In this document: positions 52,947-62,329 of the stretch, in pieces | Position numbering within the stretch: the stretch's first letter is position 1 | Layout: every line of letters starts with the position of its first letter | DNA from: an uncultured Lachnospiraceae bacterium | GTDB taxonomy: Bacteria; Bacillota; Clostridia; Lachnospirales; Lachnospiraceae | Reading direction: 5' to 3' | Assembly (NCBI GenBank): GCA_905209075.1 | Contig: CAJLRL010000002.1 | Location: forward strand, 153,187-217,186 | Length of the DNA stretch: 64,000 bases | Position numbers and translations under genes: made by a program | The notes under the pieces: generated by a model | Databases searched by the model: none | The model's input: the letters and a program-made list of their open reading frames with translations, nothing else | What the model was told of the DNA's origin: nothing

Positions 52947-55057
52947 AGCGTACATTTAAAGTATTTATGGCAGATGCCAGACGCCTGTCCAGCAATGTCG
53001 TGGCGATTGTTATAATAATGGGACTTAGTATAATACCGGCACTTTACGCATGGTTTAATATTATGTCAAACTGGGATCCTTATGGAGAATCTGCCACATC
53101 CCAGATGCACATTGCTGTCTATTCAGAAGATAAGGGTGTGACATATGACAAATTTAAGTTATGCATGGGAGATACGGTTGTCGAAGGACTCGAGTCAAAT
53201 AAAACAATAGGGTGGATCTTTTCTGATACAAAAGAAGATGCAATGGAAGAAGTATATAGTGGAGACTGTTATGCTACTTTTATTATCCCTGAAAACTTTA
53301 CCGGGGATATGTTAAGCTTCCTGAGCGGAGATCCGGTAAATCCACAGATAGAATATTATGAAAACAGTAAAAAGAATGCCATTGCAACAAAGATAACATC
53401 AAAAGTAAAAACGACAGTGCAGCAGACTGTAAATACATCGGTCGTAAGCAATATAACGAAGATCGCATCACAGTCAGGAGAAGCAATAGTAGGCAGTTCA
53501 CAGGATATAAATCTCCTTGGAAATATAGTTTCCAAGCTTAAAGAGATGGATTCAAGCCTTTCAACATATTCAGATATACTTAGCACTTTTGCTCTTCTTA
53601 CAGATTCGGCAGGGGAGCTTGTTGGATCGACACAGTCACTTCTTCCGGGAATCGAAGGCATGATCGACAATGGACAAAGCACCGTAAATGGAATGCAGGG
53701 GTCTGTTTTATCCGGTGCACAGACGGCAAGTACGATAAGCTCAATGGTTGATATCAGCCTTGGAACAGTAAAAGATCAGCTTGACCTGTTCAATGGTTCG
53801 ATTAAAAAAATAGATATAAATACGGATATTTCATTGCCGCAGGCGAATTTTGATGCACTGAATGAATTGGCAAACAATACATTTGATGTCATATCAGACC
53901 TTGGAATCGCAGACCAGAATGATCTTGCTTCGGCAAAAGAAAATTTCAATGCGATAGGGGCACAGATGGAGTCGTTGAAATTAGATGCATCACTTACTGC
54001 AGAAAAGCTTGAAGCCTTAAAACAGTCTATAGAGATGGAGGTTTCTGCCTGCCAGTCAGCGATAGATGAACTTAAAGGTTCATTTGATTATGATATTACA
54101 CCAAAAATATCCGATTCGGTATATGATATGGAGTATGCGCTTATAGAGACGCAGACACTTCTTGGTTCGCTTGATGACAGCTTCCCGGACATAAACAATG
54201 CACTTGATTCCTATGCTAAGGTGCTTGAATCCGGAAATGCAGATATAGTTGAAACGAAGGAATATGTTGATGAGATAAGAAATGGGCTTTCGACAGTTAT
54301 AAATGGGCTTAATGACCTTGAGAATGATGAGCAGTATCAGGAAGTGACCCAGATGTTAAAAACTGATCCTACACTTATAGCGGATTTTGTTACATCACCT
54401 ATTTCGATGGATGAACAAAAAATATATGAAATAAAAAATTATGGTTCCGCAATGTCTCCATTTTATACAGTACTTGCATTGTGGGTAGGAGGACTTATAA
54501 ATGTTGCACTTATCCATGTGAAAGTAAAGGACAATAAGGAGATAGAAGGCGTAAAAGGAAGGCATAAATATTTCGGAAGATATATTGTGTTCTTTTTGAT
54601 AGGACAGGTACAGACGCTTATAACTGTGCTTGGAGATCTGTATTTCGTAGACATACAGTGTAAACACAGATTTTTGTTCTGGCTTGCATGTTCGATAACA
54701 AGTTTAATGTTTACGATTTTTATGTATTCACTAACGGTTGCTTTTGGCAACGTGGGAGAGGCTGTTGCAGTAGTAGTCATGGTTATACAGGTTGCAGGAG
54801 CCGGAGGAACATTCCCTGTTGAAGTGCTGCCGGAGATATATAGAATGATATACAAATATCTGCCGTTTACTTATGCAATGAACGCACTGAGGGAATGTGT
54901 CGGCGGAATGTACAGATTTACCTATGCAAAATGCCTTGGTGTACTTGGAATATATATTGTTATTTCCATAATTATAGGATTATTTCTGGGAAGACCGTTT
55001 AAAAAATTAAATGAAGCAATTGAAAAAAGCAAGGAACGATCTGGACTTATGATATAA
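52943..55057 (+). CDS. YhgE/Pip domain membrane protein, paralogue 2
   Basis: 704 residues, same architecture as the protein at 50388: N-terminal helix then ALYAWFNIMSNWDPYGESA, a large extracellular region (residues ~45-500), and C-terminal helices including VAFGNVGEAVAVVVMVIQVAGAGGTFPVEVLPEIY. The two proteins are similar in the conserved ends but differ in the extracellular part, which suggests an old duplication and a possible heterodimer. The stop codon lies within the first copy of a 81-bp intergenic repeat (ATGATATAATGAGCG), so the final residues LMI are shaped by the repeat. Confidence 0.9.
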   Translation: MKRTFKVFMADARRLSSNVVAIVIIMGLSIIPALYAWFNIMSNWDPYGESATSQMHIAVYSEDKGVTYDKFKLCMGDTVVEGLESNKTIGWIFSDTKEDAMEEVYSGDCYATFIIPENFTGDMLSFLSGDPVNPQIEYYENSKKNAIATKITSKVKTTVQQTVNTSVVSNITKIASQSGEAIVGSSQDINLLGNIVSKLKEMDSSLSTYSDILSTFALLTDSAGELVGSTQSLLPGIEGMIDNGQSTVNGMQGSVLSGAQTASTISSMVDISLGTVKDQLDLFNGSIKKIDINTDISLPQANFDALNELANNTFDVISDLGIADQNDLASAKENFNAIGAQMESLKLDASLTAEKLEALKQSIEMEVSACQSAIDELKGSFDYDITPKISDSVYDMEYALIETQTLLGSLDDSFPDINNALDSYAKVLESGNADIVETKEYVDEIRNGLSTVINGLNDLENDEQYQEVTQMLKTDPTLIADFVTSPISMDEQKIYEIKNYGSAMSPFYTVLALWVGGLINVALIHVKVKDNKEIEGVKGRHKYFGRYIVFFLIGQVQTLITVLGDLYFVDIQCKHRFLFWLACSITSLMFTIFMYSLTVAFGNVGEAVAVVVMVIQVAGAGGTFPVEVLPEIYRMIYKYLPFTYAMNALRECVGGMYRFTYAKCLGVLGIYIVISIIIGLFLGRPFKKLNEAIEKSKERSGLMI

Positions 55058-55160
55058 TGAGCGTAAGCGAATTATATCCGCGCGAATGCGCATAGGTATC
55101 AGCCGCAGGCTTATCATGTGTGTTAACACATGATATAATGAGCGTAAGCGAATTATATCT
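55049..55160. repeat. 81-bp repeat, relative of the 14.1-kb array
   Basis: ATGATATAATGAGCGTAAGCG begins at 55049 and again at 55130. Between are GCGAATGCGCATAGG, CAGCCGCAGGC and a hairpin ATCATGTG/CACATGAT, as in the 85-bp units at 14068-14263, with base changes. One full unit and a partial second. The first overlaps the stop codon of the YhgE gene. Confidence 0.88.
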
Positions 55161-55215
55161 GTGCGAATTATATTATCTATAATTACTTATTATAGATAAT
55201 ATAATTATTTTATAG

Positions 55216-55244
55216 TAGACAATTCGGTTTGCTTGTAATACAAT
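55216..55244 (+). promoter_or_regulatory. Promoter of ilvE
   Basis: TAGACA (55216-55221), 17-bp spacer, TACAAT (55239-55244). The leader that follows holds a hairpin CCGATATA/TTATATCGG (55265-55294) and a small stem TCCGT/ACGGA whose right arm overlaps the GGAGG ribosome site. No T-box or leader peptide is recognisable. Confidence 0.5.
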
Positions 55245-55322
55245 GAGCATAAATAATGATAGACCCGATATATGATAACACTAGGTTATATCGGATCCGT
55301 AAAGAAACGGAGGATATAAAAG

Positions 55323-56348
55323 ATGGAGAAAAAGGATATCGATTGGTCAAACCTTAGTTTTGGCTATCAGGAAACAGATTACAGTTTTGTTTCTAATTAT
55401 AAAGATGGTAAATGGGATGAGGGTCAGCTTACAAAGGATCACACTATCACATTAAATGAATGTGCAGGAGTATTCCAGTACGCACAGACATGCTTTGAGG
55501 GTCTTAAGGCATATACAACAGAGGACGGAAAAATCGTATGCTTCAGACCAGACCTCAATGCAGAGCGTATGAAAGACTCATGTGAGAGACTTGAGATGCC
55601 TGTATATCCGGTTGACAGGTTCGTAAAGGCAGTTGAGGAAGTGGTAAAAGCCAATGCAGCATGGGTTCCACCATATGGTTCAGGTGCTACACTTTACATC
55701 AGGCCATATATGATGGGTACAAATGCAGTTATCGGTGTTAAACCTGCTGATGAATATCAGTTCAGGATTTTAGTTACACCTGTAGGACCATATTTCAAGG
55801 GTGGTGCTAAGCCTATAACTATAAGGGTTTCAGACTTCGACCGTGCAGCACCACACGGAACAGGTCATATCAAAGCCGGACTTAACTATGCAATGAGTCT
55901 TCACGCAATAGTAGATGCTCATAATAAAGGCTTTGCAGAGAATATGTACCTTGATCCGGCTACACGTACAAAGGTAGAGGAGACAGGTGGTGCAAACTTC
56001 CTTTTCATCACGAAGGATGGCACATTTGTCACACCTAAGTCAGATAGTATATTACCTTCAATAACACGTCGTTCACTCATGGTTGTTGCAGAGAAATACT
56101 TAGGACTTAAGGTTGAACACAGAGAAGTATTGTTCGATGAAGTTAAAGATTTTGCTGAATGTGGTCTCTGCGGTACGGCAGCTGTTATTTCGCCTGTTGG
56201 AAAAATCGTGGATCATGGAAAAGAAATCTGCTTCCCAAGCGGAATGGAAGAAATGGGACCAGTCACAAAGAAACTGCGTGATACACTTACAGGAATCCAG
56301 ATGGGACATATTGAGGGACCAGAAGGATGGGTTCATCAGATACTTTAA
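55323..56348 (+). CDS. ilvE: Branched-chain amino acid aminotransferase
   Basis: 341 residues, fold-type IV PLP enzyme. It opens with DWSNLSFGYQETDYSFVSNYKDGKWDEG, typical of the larger, BCAT2-like class. Key positions: RPDLNAERMKDSCERLEMP (phosphate and substrate region), the PLP lysine in GTGHIKAGLNYAMS (near residue 184), EETGGANFLFI (near 222) and LCGTAAVISPVG (near 295). It transfers the amino group between glutamate and the keto acids of Leu, Ile and Val. GGAGG precedes the start. Alone in its transcript, followed by a terminator at 56420. Confidence 0.96.
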   Translation: MEKKDIDWSNLSFGYQETDYSFVSNYKDGKWDEGQLTKDHTITLNECAGVFQYAQTCFEGLKAYTTEDGKIVCFRPDLNAERMKDSCERLEMPVYPVDRFVKAVEEVVKANAAWVPPYGSGATLYIRPYMMGTNAVIGVKPADEYQFRILVTPVGPYFKGGAKPITIRVSDFDRAAPHGTGHIKAGLNYAMSLHAIVDAHNKGFAENMYLDPATRTKVEETGGANFLFITKDGTFVTPKSDSILPSITRRSLMVVAEKYLGLKVEHREVLFDEVKDFAECGLCGTAAVISPVGKIVDHGKEICFPSGMEEMGPVTKKLRDTLTGIQMGHIEGPEGWVHQIL

Positions 56349-56419
56349 GATACAATTTTCACTAATGGGAAACTTATTTTCTGATAAGTTGTCGTGCAAT
56401 TTATTAGAATGGATTTTTT

Positions 56420-56456
56420 GAAAGAGCCAGCACCTTGAATGGGCTGGCTCTTTCAA
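56420..56456 (+). terminator. Terminator after ilvE
   Basis: GAAAGAGCCAGC (56420-56431) pairs exactly with GCTGGCTCTTTC (56443-56454). T-run is short. Confidence 0.75.
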
Positions 56457-56486
56457 TGTCACCTGTAATTGACAAGCTGGAAGTTG

Positions 56487-56735
56487 TTATTGTAAATCAT
56501 TTTTTGATATTTCAATCGATGGATAGTGCTCTAAACTTGTTAAGTCAACATCTAATGGAGTAACGTATTCCATATAAAATTTTTCAGGATTTTTATCTTG
56601 CAATTTTTTAAGTTTATTCTTAATTTTTTCCTCCTCTGTAGAAACAAAAACCACTGATACTACTCCTACCTTTTCACTTGGATTCATTCTGCTATCTTCA
56701 ACATTTCCACATAAAATCATTCTAACTGTATTCAT
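56487..56735 (-). CDS. Small conserved hypothetical protein
   Basis: 82 residues from ATG 56735, which has AGGAGGATTATT upstream; the longer frame to 56786 passes this ribosome site. Sequence starts MNTVRMILCGNVEDSRMN and contains a charged helix (STEEEKIKNKLKKLQDKNPEKFY) followed by MEYVTPLDVDLTSLEHYPSIEIS. I do not recognise the family. The strong ribosome site and codon use support a real gene. It lies next to decayed coding sequence, so it may be part of a former mobile segment. Confidence 0.6.
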   Translation of the reverse strand: MNTVRMILCGNVEDSRMNPSEKVGVVSVVFVSTEEEKIKNKLKKLQDKNPEKFYMEYVTPLDVDLTSLEHYPSIEISKNDLQ

Positions 56736-56887
56736 AATAATCCTCCTCCACATATAACTTCCGATTGTATAACAGTAGTCTAACACATGTTGATAAAAAA
56801 TACTATATACAAACTAATGTCCGTGATTTGCTTTCCATAAAAAGTTCCTTTCAAAAAAATAAATTATATTTTCTATATTGAGGTGTT

Positions 56888-57046
56888 GAGTTATTCCTAA
56901 AGGATGAATTTATATTATTCAAAAATGCAGCATCTGGTCTGCCTGTGCCTTATGGTAATCTTATGCGTATTATTCTGTACCATTGCACAAAGGATGTTGT
57001 ATGGATAAAGACCTTACCAGAATCACAACCAGCTTTGGGTATCTAA
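56888..57046 (+). pseudogene. Decayed coding fragment, possibly replication-initiator-like
   Basis: An open frame of 52 codons without a start reads FKNAASGLPVPYGNLMRIILYH near its middle. The pattern GLPVPYG followed by hydrophobic residues recalls RepA-type plasmid replication initiators, but the match is short and the frame stops at 57044. It is in a 610-bp gap (56736-57346) with no complete gene. Reported as a remnant; identity is uncertain. Confidence 0.35.
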
Positions 57047-57049
57047 TCA

Positions 57050-57154
57050 ATGCGTGACAGAATGATTGATGAAGCAAACCTTGATTTTGAGCAGTCACAA
57101 ACTTATCTTGACAGAGCTTCATCTCTTGAACGCAAAGCACAGGAACAAAGTTGA
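57050..57154 (+). pseudogene. Short orphan ORF or gene remnant, 34 aa
   Basis: MRDRMIDEANLDFEQSQTYL followed by a charged helix ending in ERKAQEQS. The composition is protein-like, but there is no ribosome site, and it lies directly after the 56888-57046 fragment in another frame. Likely the end of the same broken gene or of a neighbour. The remaining part to 57346 shows nothing clear. Confidence 0.3.
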
Positions 57155-57346
57155 GGTTCTTAGCTGATAGTTCGGACTACTTGATTTTCTAATTGCTTAC
57201 GCAATTCGTGAAATGTATAATTATAAGGTATTGGTACTAGACACACAAAGGTAAATAGGGACTATGGAAAAGCAGTGTAGAAGAATGATAAAAAGTATGA
57301 TAATATATATATCGGACGAAAGAGTTGTACACGAAGGATAAAATCA

Positions 57347-58111
57347 ATGACCGAACAGGAGAGAATAGAGCAGAGAAAAAGAGCTGCATACAGACGACGC
57401 CACAGAGAACGGGTCAGAAAAAAGCAGATGATGACCAGAATGGGGCTTCTTTTAGCTATCGCAATAGTAGCGGTCGTTATAGTAGCAGCCGCCATTGCAA
57501 ACGGAAAGCATACTGATCTGCTTGCAACAGAACAGGATATACAGTATGCAAAAGAATTAAAGAAAATAAACGATGTGGAACCGGATATAGATGTCCAATT
57601 GTTAGACCCGAATAAATATTCAAGACCACAGACAAAGCTGGAAAAGGTAAATGGGATCGTAGTACATTATACGGCAAATCCAGGGACAACAGCAGCACAG
57701 AATAGAAGTTATTTTAATAGTCTGGCAGAGACAAAGAAAACATCGGCAAGCAGCCACTTTGTTATAGGACTTGATGGTGAAATAGTACAGTGCGTGCCAT
57801 GTAATGAAGTAGCCTATGCATCCAACGACAGAAATTCAGACACGATTTCCATAGAGTGCTGTATACCGGATAAAAGTGGAAAATTCAATGATAAGACATA
57901 CCAGTCGCTTATAAAACTTACCACATGGCTTATGGGAAGATATGATCTTACGGCAGGCGATGTTATAAGACACTATGATGTCACCGGTAAAAAATGCCCA
58001 AAGTATTTCGTAGATCATCCTGAAGCATGGGATCAGTTTAGACAGGATCTGGTGGATTATATAGAAAAGAACGGAGTAGAAAAGGAAGTAGAAAATGCAA
58101 GTGAATCTTAA
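57347..58111 (+). CDS. N-acetylmuramoyl-L-alanine amidase (Amidase_2)
   Basis: 254 residues. After a basic start (EQERIEQRKRAAYRRRHRERVRKKQ) one membrane helix (LLLAIAIVAVVIVAAAIA, residues ~30-48) anchors the enzyme with the C-terminus outside. The Amidase_2/PGRP domain (~100-245) has its zinc ligands: His in VVHYTANPG (near 103), His in VIRHYDVTGKKCPKYF (near 208) and the Cys of that segment. SSHFVIGLDGEIVQCVP is also characteristic. It cuts the bond between MurNAc and the stem peptide during wall remodelling. The end overlaps the methyltransferase gene by 17 bp. Confidence 0.93.
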   Translation: MTEQERIEQRKRAAYRRRHRERVRKKQMMTRMGLLLAIAIVAVVIVAAAIANGKHTDLLATEQDIQYAKELKKINDVEPDIDVQLLDPNKYSRPQTKLEKVNGIVVHYTANPGTTAAQNRSYFNSLAETKKTSASSHFVIGLDGEIVQCVPCNEVAYASNDRNSDTISIECCIPDKSGKFNDKTYQSLIKLTTWLMGRYDLTAGDVIRHYDVTGKKCPKYFVDHPEAWDQFRQDLVDYIEKNGVEKEVENASES

Positions 58112-59579
58112 AAACGATGATAGCGCAAGAGAAACGCTTAGTCTGATCCGCAAATCTTTAAAATCAGATAATTATTCAGAAATTGAGGAAATAAAAAATG
58201 GCATTGAAGCGCAAAAGGATGTTTTAAAGCAGATGCTTTACAATCCTGATGCAAAAGCCAGAAAAAATGCAGCTCTTCTGATGGGAGATCTTCAGATGTC
58301 TGAGATGGCACAGCTGATTTTTGATGTGTACCTTAAAGAGGAAAAACGTTTTGTAAAAAGTTCATATCTCGATGCACTTGCCAATATGGATATTGAAAAG
58401 TTAATTCCTGATATAGTTGATTGCAAGCTTAAGATCGAAAGCGAAGATATAAATGATTCAAACAGAAAACATATTCAGGAAGAACTGCGTTCAATAAATA
58501 AAATCCTGATTAAATATCAAGGGATAGAGAAACATACAGCCCGGACAAAAGGCGTAAATGCAGAAGTACTTCTTCTGACAAACAGGCTTCATCGTGAAAT
58601 TGTAAAGAGGCAGATAGAAGGAATTGCAGAGACAGAAGGAGTGGAAGTGCAGATACATCCACTTGGAGTTATAGTTAAGACAGATAATGTCCAGAAGTTG
58701 CTGAAGATAAGAACTTTTAAAACAATGTATTTTCCTGTACATGTACATACAGGAAATTTTGTGGATAATGATCCAAGGAAAGCGGCAAAGCAGATATGGG
58801 AATCAGATATGTATAATATACTGACAAACATGCACACAGCAGCGGGCACATTCTATTACAGAATTGACTATAAAGGTGACAGTGAATTTTCAAGAAAGCT
58901 TGCTTCTGAACTTGATCAGATTTCGGAAGGAACACTTATTAATTCACCTTCTGAATATGAAATCGAGATTAAACTTATACCAAATAAAGAGGGCAGATTT
59001 TTTTGCTGCATGAAGCTTAATACTATTTCGGACAATAGATTCAGATATAGAAAGAATGCGATATCAACGTCGATCCAGCCGTCAACAGCAGCACTGATAG
59101 CAAAGCTTTCAGAAGGGTATCTGAAGGAGGATGCACAGATTATCGATCCGTTCTGTGGTGTCGGAACAATGCTTATAGAGAGAGATAAGCTAAAGCCGGC
59201 AAGAGAAATATATGCTACAGACATATTTGGCGATGCGATAAAGCTTGGAAGAGAAAATGCCAAAGAAGCGGACGTTAGGATAAACTTCATACACAGGGAT
59301 TTCTTTGATTTTAAACATGACTATAAATTTGATGAGATCATTACAAATTTTCCGGTTAGGGGGAAAAAATCAAAAGAGGAACAGGACAGATTATATAGAC
59401 GTTTTTTTGATAAGGCACGTCAGATACTTGCCGACGAGGCGGTTATCATATTATATACAAATGAGGCAGGCTTTGTAAAGAAACAGCTCAGACTCAATAC
59501 CGATTATAAACTGGTTCAGGAAACATGTATGATCAAAAAGACAGGGTTTTATTTATTTGTGATTAAATATTATGCGTAA
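58095..59579 (+). CDS. TRM11-like SAM-dependent methyltransferase with N-terminal HEAT-like region
   Basis: 494 residues. N-terminal ~150 residues are helical repeats that look HEAT-like (NPDAKARKNAALLMGDLQMSEMAQLIFDVY). A middle region (~155-310) resembles a THUMP-type RNA-binding part. The C-terminal Rossmann methyltransferase has motif I IIDPFCGVGTMLIER (near residue 353) and motif II YATDIFGDAIKLGRENA. Motif IV, usually NPPY or NLPF in RNA m2G enzymes, reads TNFPVRG. The likely substrate is tRNA or rRNA, but the changed motif leaves the activity open. It is coupled to the amidase gene upstream. Confidence 0.82.
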   Translation: MQVNLKNDDSARETLSLIRKSLKSDNYSEIEEIKNGIEAQKDVLKQMLYNPDAKARKNAALLMGDLQMSEMAQLIFDVYLKEEKRFVKSSYLDALANMDIEKLIPDIVDCKLKIESEDINDSNRKHIQEELRSINKILIKYQGIEKHTARTKGVNAEVLLLTNRLHREIVKRQIEGIAETEGVEVQIHPLGVIVKTDNVQKLLKIRTFKTMYFPVHVHTGNFVDNDPRKAAKQIWESDMYNILTNMHTAAGTFYYRIDYKGDSEFSRKLASELDQISEGTLINSPSEYEIEIKLIPNKEGRFFCCMKLNTISDNRFRYRKNAISTSIQPSTAALIAKLSEGYLKEDAQIIDPFCGVGTMLIERDKLKPAREIYATDIFGDAIKLGRENAKEADVRINFIHRDFFDFKHDYKFDEIITNFPVRGKKSKEEQDRLYRRFFDKARQILADEAVIILYTNEAGFVKKQLRLNTDYKLVQETCMIKKTGFYLFVIKYYA

Positions 59580-59606
59580 AAATAATATTGGAAGGATGAT
59601 TTTTTT

Positions 59607-62183
59607 ATGATTGATTCAAAACTTATGCAGAAACTTCAGGATTATTTTTGCGAAGCAAATGGATTATATCTTGCATGCATAGACAAGGAAAACGGAGTTG
59701 TGACAAAGGCGTATGGCCTTGTGGAATCAAAGGATTTCTTATATCAGCTTATTGATCAGGATACATACTATTCGCTTGTTAAAAAGATGAAATCCAGTGA
59801 TATTGAAACTGTGATCGAGGAAAAATTAAATGTAGACTATATAAAAATGTGTGGAATTTCTGTCAGAACTGAAAACTCTGATCAGGTTATGTGGATCGTT
59901 ATCGGTATTATAGAAGAAAATATGCCGGATGGAATAGAGCTGCCGGAGGGAACACTTTCAACGACCGAATCAAGATTTTATGCTTCGATCGAGTTTTTGG
60001 AAACACTTACAAGACAGCTTATTGTTTCAAGGCAGAATGAAACAAAGGCATGCGAGGCTATGCAGAAGACTATACAGTCAGATGAGGAACTTCGAAAGCA
60101 GCTGCACCGGATGGAATCAATGAATGAAGTTGTGACACTGCTTGAATCCGAAAACAGCTTCAGTGGTATTGTGGATCGTGCACTTGAGGAAGCATGCCGG
60201 ACTATAAGTATTGATGGCGGATGCCTTATAAGACAAAATAGTGATGGAATCTCACTCGACGTTATAGGCAGGTATAATGATAATATATTTGAAAAGATCA
60301 AAAGAGAACAGCTGCCATTTTTTACGGGAAAATCATATATGATTTCGTCTGACTCGATGAAGCCTGAGCCATTTGTGGATTTTTTCGAAAGAACAGGGAT
60401 AAGGGCTGCAATATTCCAGCCGCTTGAGGTAAATGACAAGGTACTTATGTATCTATGCTTTTACGAAAAAAAGGACAGGATCTGGAGCGTTACTGACGTA
60501 AAATTTTTAAATGATACCAAGCGTGTGATACAGAGTGTGCTTTCTAAGAGAATTGTTAAAAATTCTCTGGCAAGTTCGTATACATCGCTCGTTGCAATAC
60601 TTGAAAATACAGGCTGCGGAATATATGTCGCAGATGTGGATGGCAAAGAAGTGCTCTACATGAATCAGCGCTTTAAGGAACTGTTTAAGAACTCTATCTA
60701 TGAAAATAAGATAAATGAGACAATTTTTGGTGGAAGTACATACACCAATTCTTTTGAAGAAATGTATTCTCCAATTGAAAATAAATGGTTTGATGTACAT
60801 AGGACAAAGATTAAGTGGGTGGATGGAAGAGAAGTACGTCTTTGTACCACATATGAGATAACAGAAAAGAAGCGGTACCAGCAAAAGATTGAAAGTCAGG
60901 CAAATAACGATTTCCTGACAGGACTGTACAACAGGATGCGCTGTGAGCAGGATCTCACAAAATATATACATAAGGCAAGGACTTCTGGAATAGACGGAGC
61001 ACTTATCTATATCGACCTCGATGATTTTAAACATATAAACGATGGACTTGGCCATCCGTATGGTGACGTGCTTTTAAAATCCATATCCCACAGTCTTACA
61101 AAGATTGATGGAATTGCGGATATGTGTTACCGCATGGGTGGAGATGAGTTTATAATTATAGTGCCAAGAGCCGGACGGGAAGAACTTAATAGGATCATAG
61201 ATGAGATAAGCGGTGTGTTTAAAAAACCATGGTTTTTGAAGGGTGAAAATTATTATTGTACAATGAGTGCCGGAATAGTGTATTTTCCTACGGATGGCAG
61301 TAATGTGGATGATGTAATAAGAAAAGCCGATATAGCTTTGTTTGAGGCAAAGAAAAAGGGAAAAAACTGCGTTATATTTTATAATGGAGATGATGACAGC
61401 AAGAGTGTAAGACGGCTCGATATGGAAAAGCACATGAGAAACGCAGCCATGAATGAGTGTGATGAATTTCAAGTGTATTTTCAGCCCATTGTTGATGTTA
61501 CGGGTAAGGAGAATGTCTGTATAGGTGCGGAGGCTCTTGTGAGATGGAAGTCACAGACGATGGGGATTGTAAGGCCGGATGAATTTATCCCACTTGCAGA
61601 ATATCTTGGACTGATAAATCCTATAGGTGAGCATGTGCTTGCAGAGGCAGCAAAATATTGTAAATATTGGAATGACATGGGACATCCTGAATACAAGGTT
61701 AATGTGAATCTGTCAGTTGTACAGCTTTTACAGAATGATATAGTAAAAAAGATAAAGGCTGTGATCGATGATGTGAGGATAAATCCCGGAAACTTATGTC
61801 TTGAGGTGACAGAAAGCCTTGCAATAAACGATATGGTAAGGATGAAAAAGATACTGGGCGATATAAAAAAGCTTGGAGTCAAGGTTGCGCTTGATGATTT
61901 TGGAACAGGTTATTCATCACTTAACCATATAAGAGAAATGCCTATAGATATAATAAAGATAGACAGATGCTTTATAGAACATCTTGGTGAGGATGATTTT
62001 TCAAATTCATTTGTAAAGATGGTTAGGGAGCTTGCGAATACTATAGGTGTTACAGTTTGTGTTGAGGGAGTAGAAACGAAAGAGCAGTATATGCTCATAA
62101 AGGCAATGGGGATAGAAAATATCCAGGGATATTTTTTTGACAGACCGATGGCGATCGAAGAATTTGAAGAGAAATATTTATGA
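59607..62183 (+). CDS. GGDEF-EAL c-di-GMP enzyme with GAF and PAS sensors
   Basis: 858 residues, no membrane segment. N-terminal ~115 residues look like a PocR-type ligand domain (KLQDYFCEANGLYLACIDKE). ~165-310 GAF domain; ~318-430 PAS domain (NTGCGIYVADVDGKEVLYMNQRFKELF). GGDEF (~435-595) has an intact active site YRMGGDEFIII and no RxxD inhibition site before it. EAL (~605-855) has all catalytic residues: GAEALVRW, VNVNLSVVQL, LEVTES, LDDFGTGYSSL, IKIDR and EGVET. It could make and break c-di-GMP; which side dominates is not known. Start ATG follows GGAAGGATGA. Confidence 0.95.
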   Translation: MIDSKLMQKLQDYFCEANGLYLACIDKENGVVTKAYGLVESKDFLYQLIDQDTYYSLVKKMKSSDIETVIEEKLNVDYIKMCGISVRTENSDQVMWIVIGIIEENMPDGIELPEGTLSTTESRFYASIEFLETLTRQLIVSRQNETKACEAMQKTIQSDEELRKQLHRMESMNEVVTLLESENSFSGIVDRALEEACRTISIDGGCLIRQNSDGISLDVIGRYNDNIFEKIKREQLPFFTGKSYMISSDSMKPEPFVDFFERTGIRAAIFQPLEVNDKVLMYLCFYEKKDRIWSVTDVKFLNDTKRVIQSVLSKRIVKNSLASSYTSLVAILENTGCGIYVADVDGKEVLYMNQRFKELFKNSIYENKINETIFGGSTYTNSFEEMYSPIENKWFDVHRTKIKWVDGREVRLCTTYEITEKKRYQQKIESQANNDFLTGLYNRMRCEQDLTKYIHKARTSGIDGALIYIDLDDFKHINDGLGHPYGDVLLKSISHSLTKIDGIADMCYRMGGDEFIIIVPRAGREELNRIIDEISGVFKKPWFLKGENYYCTMSAGIVYFPTDGSNVDDVIRKADIALFEAKKKGKNCVIFYNGDDDSKSVRRLDMEKHMRNAAMNECDEFQVYFQPIVDVTGKENVCIGAEALVRWKSQTMGIVRPDEFIPLAEYLGLINPIGEHVLAEAAKYCKYWNDMGHPEYKVNVNLSVVQLLQNDIVKKIKAVIDDVRINPGNLCLEVTESLAINDMVRMKKILGDIKKLGVKVALDDFGTGYSSLNHIREMPIDIIKIDRCFIEHLGEDDFSNSFVKMVRELANTIGVTVCVEGVETKEQYMLIKAMGIENIQGYFFDRPMAIEEFEEKYL

Positions 62184-62329
62184 TTTAAAATTTACTGATC
62201 TAAAGCATAAATAAAATAGAAAGCATAGGTCAGAATATAGTCTTTATATGTACTTTCGGGATCTTCTAAATGAAACGCTCTGTTTGAAGAAGATTACGAG
62301 AGTACATTTTATTGAAATAGGAGGAAAAA

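Noticed and set aside
50388..55057. Type VII secretion locus
   Set aside because: Only YhgE/Pip-type proteins are present; EssC, EssB and WXG100 genes are not in the window.
55245..55322. T-box or leader peptide control of ilvE
   Set aside because: No T-box consensus, no run of Leu/Ile/Val codons and no terminator hairpin in the leader; only small stems are present.
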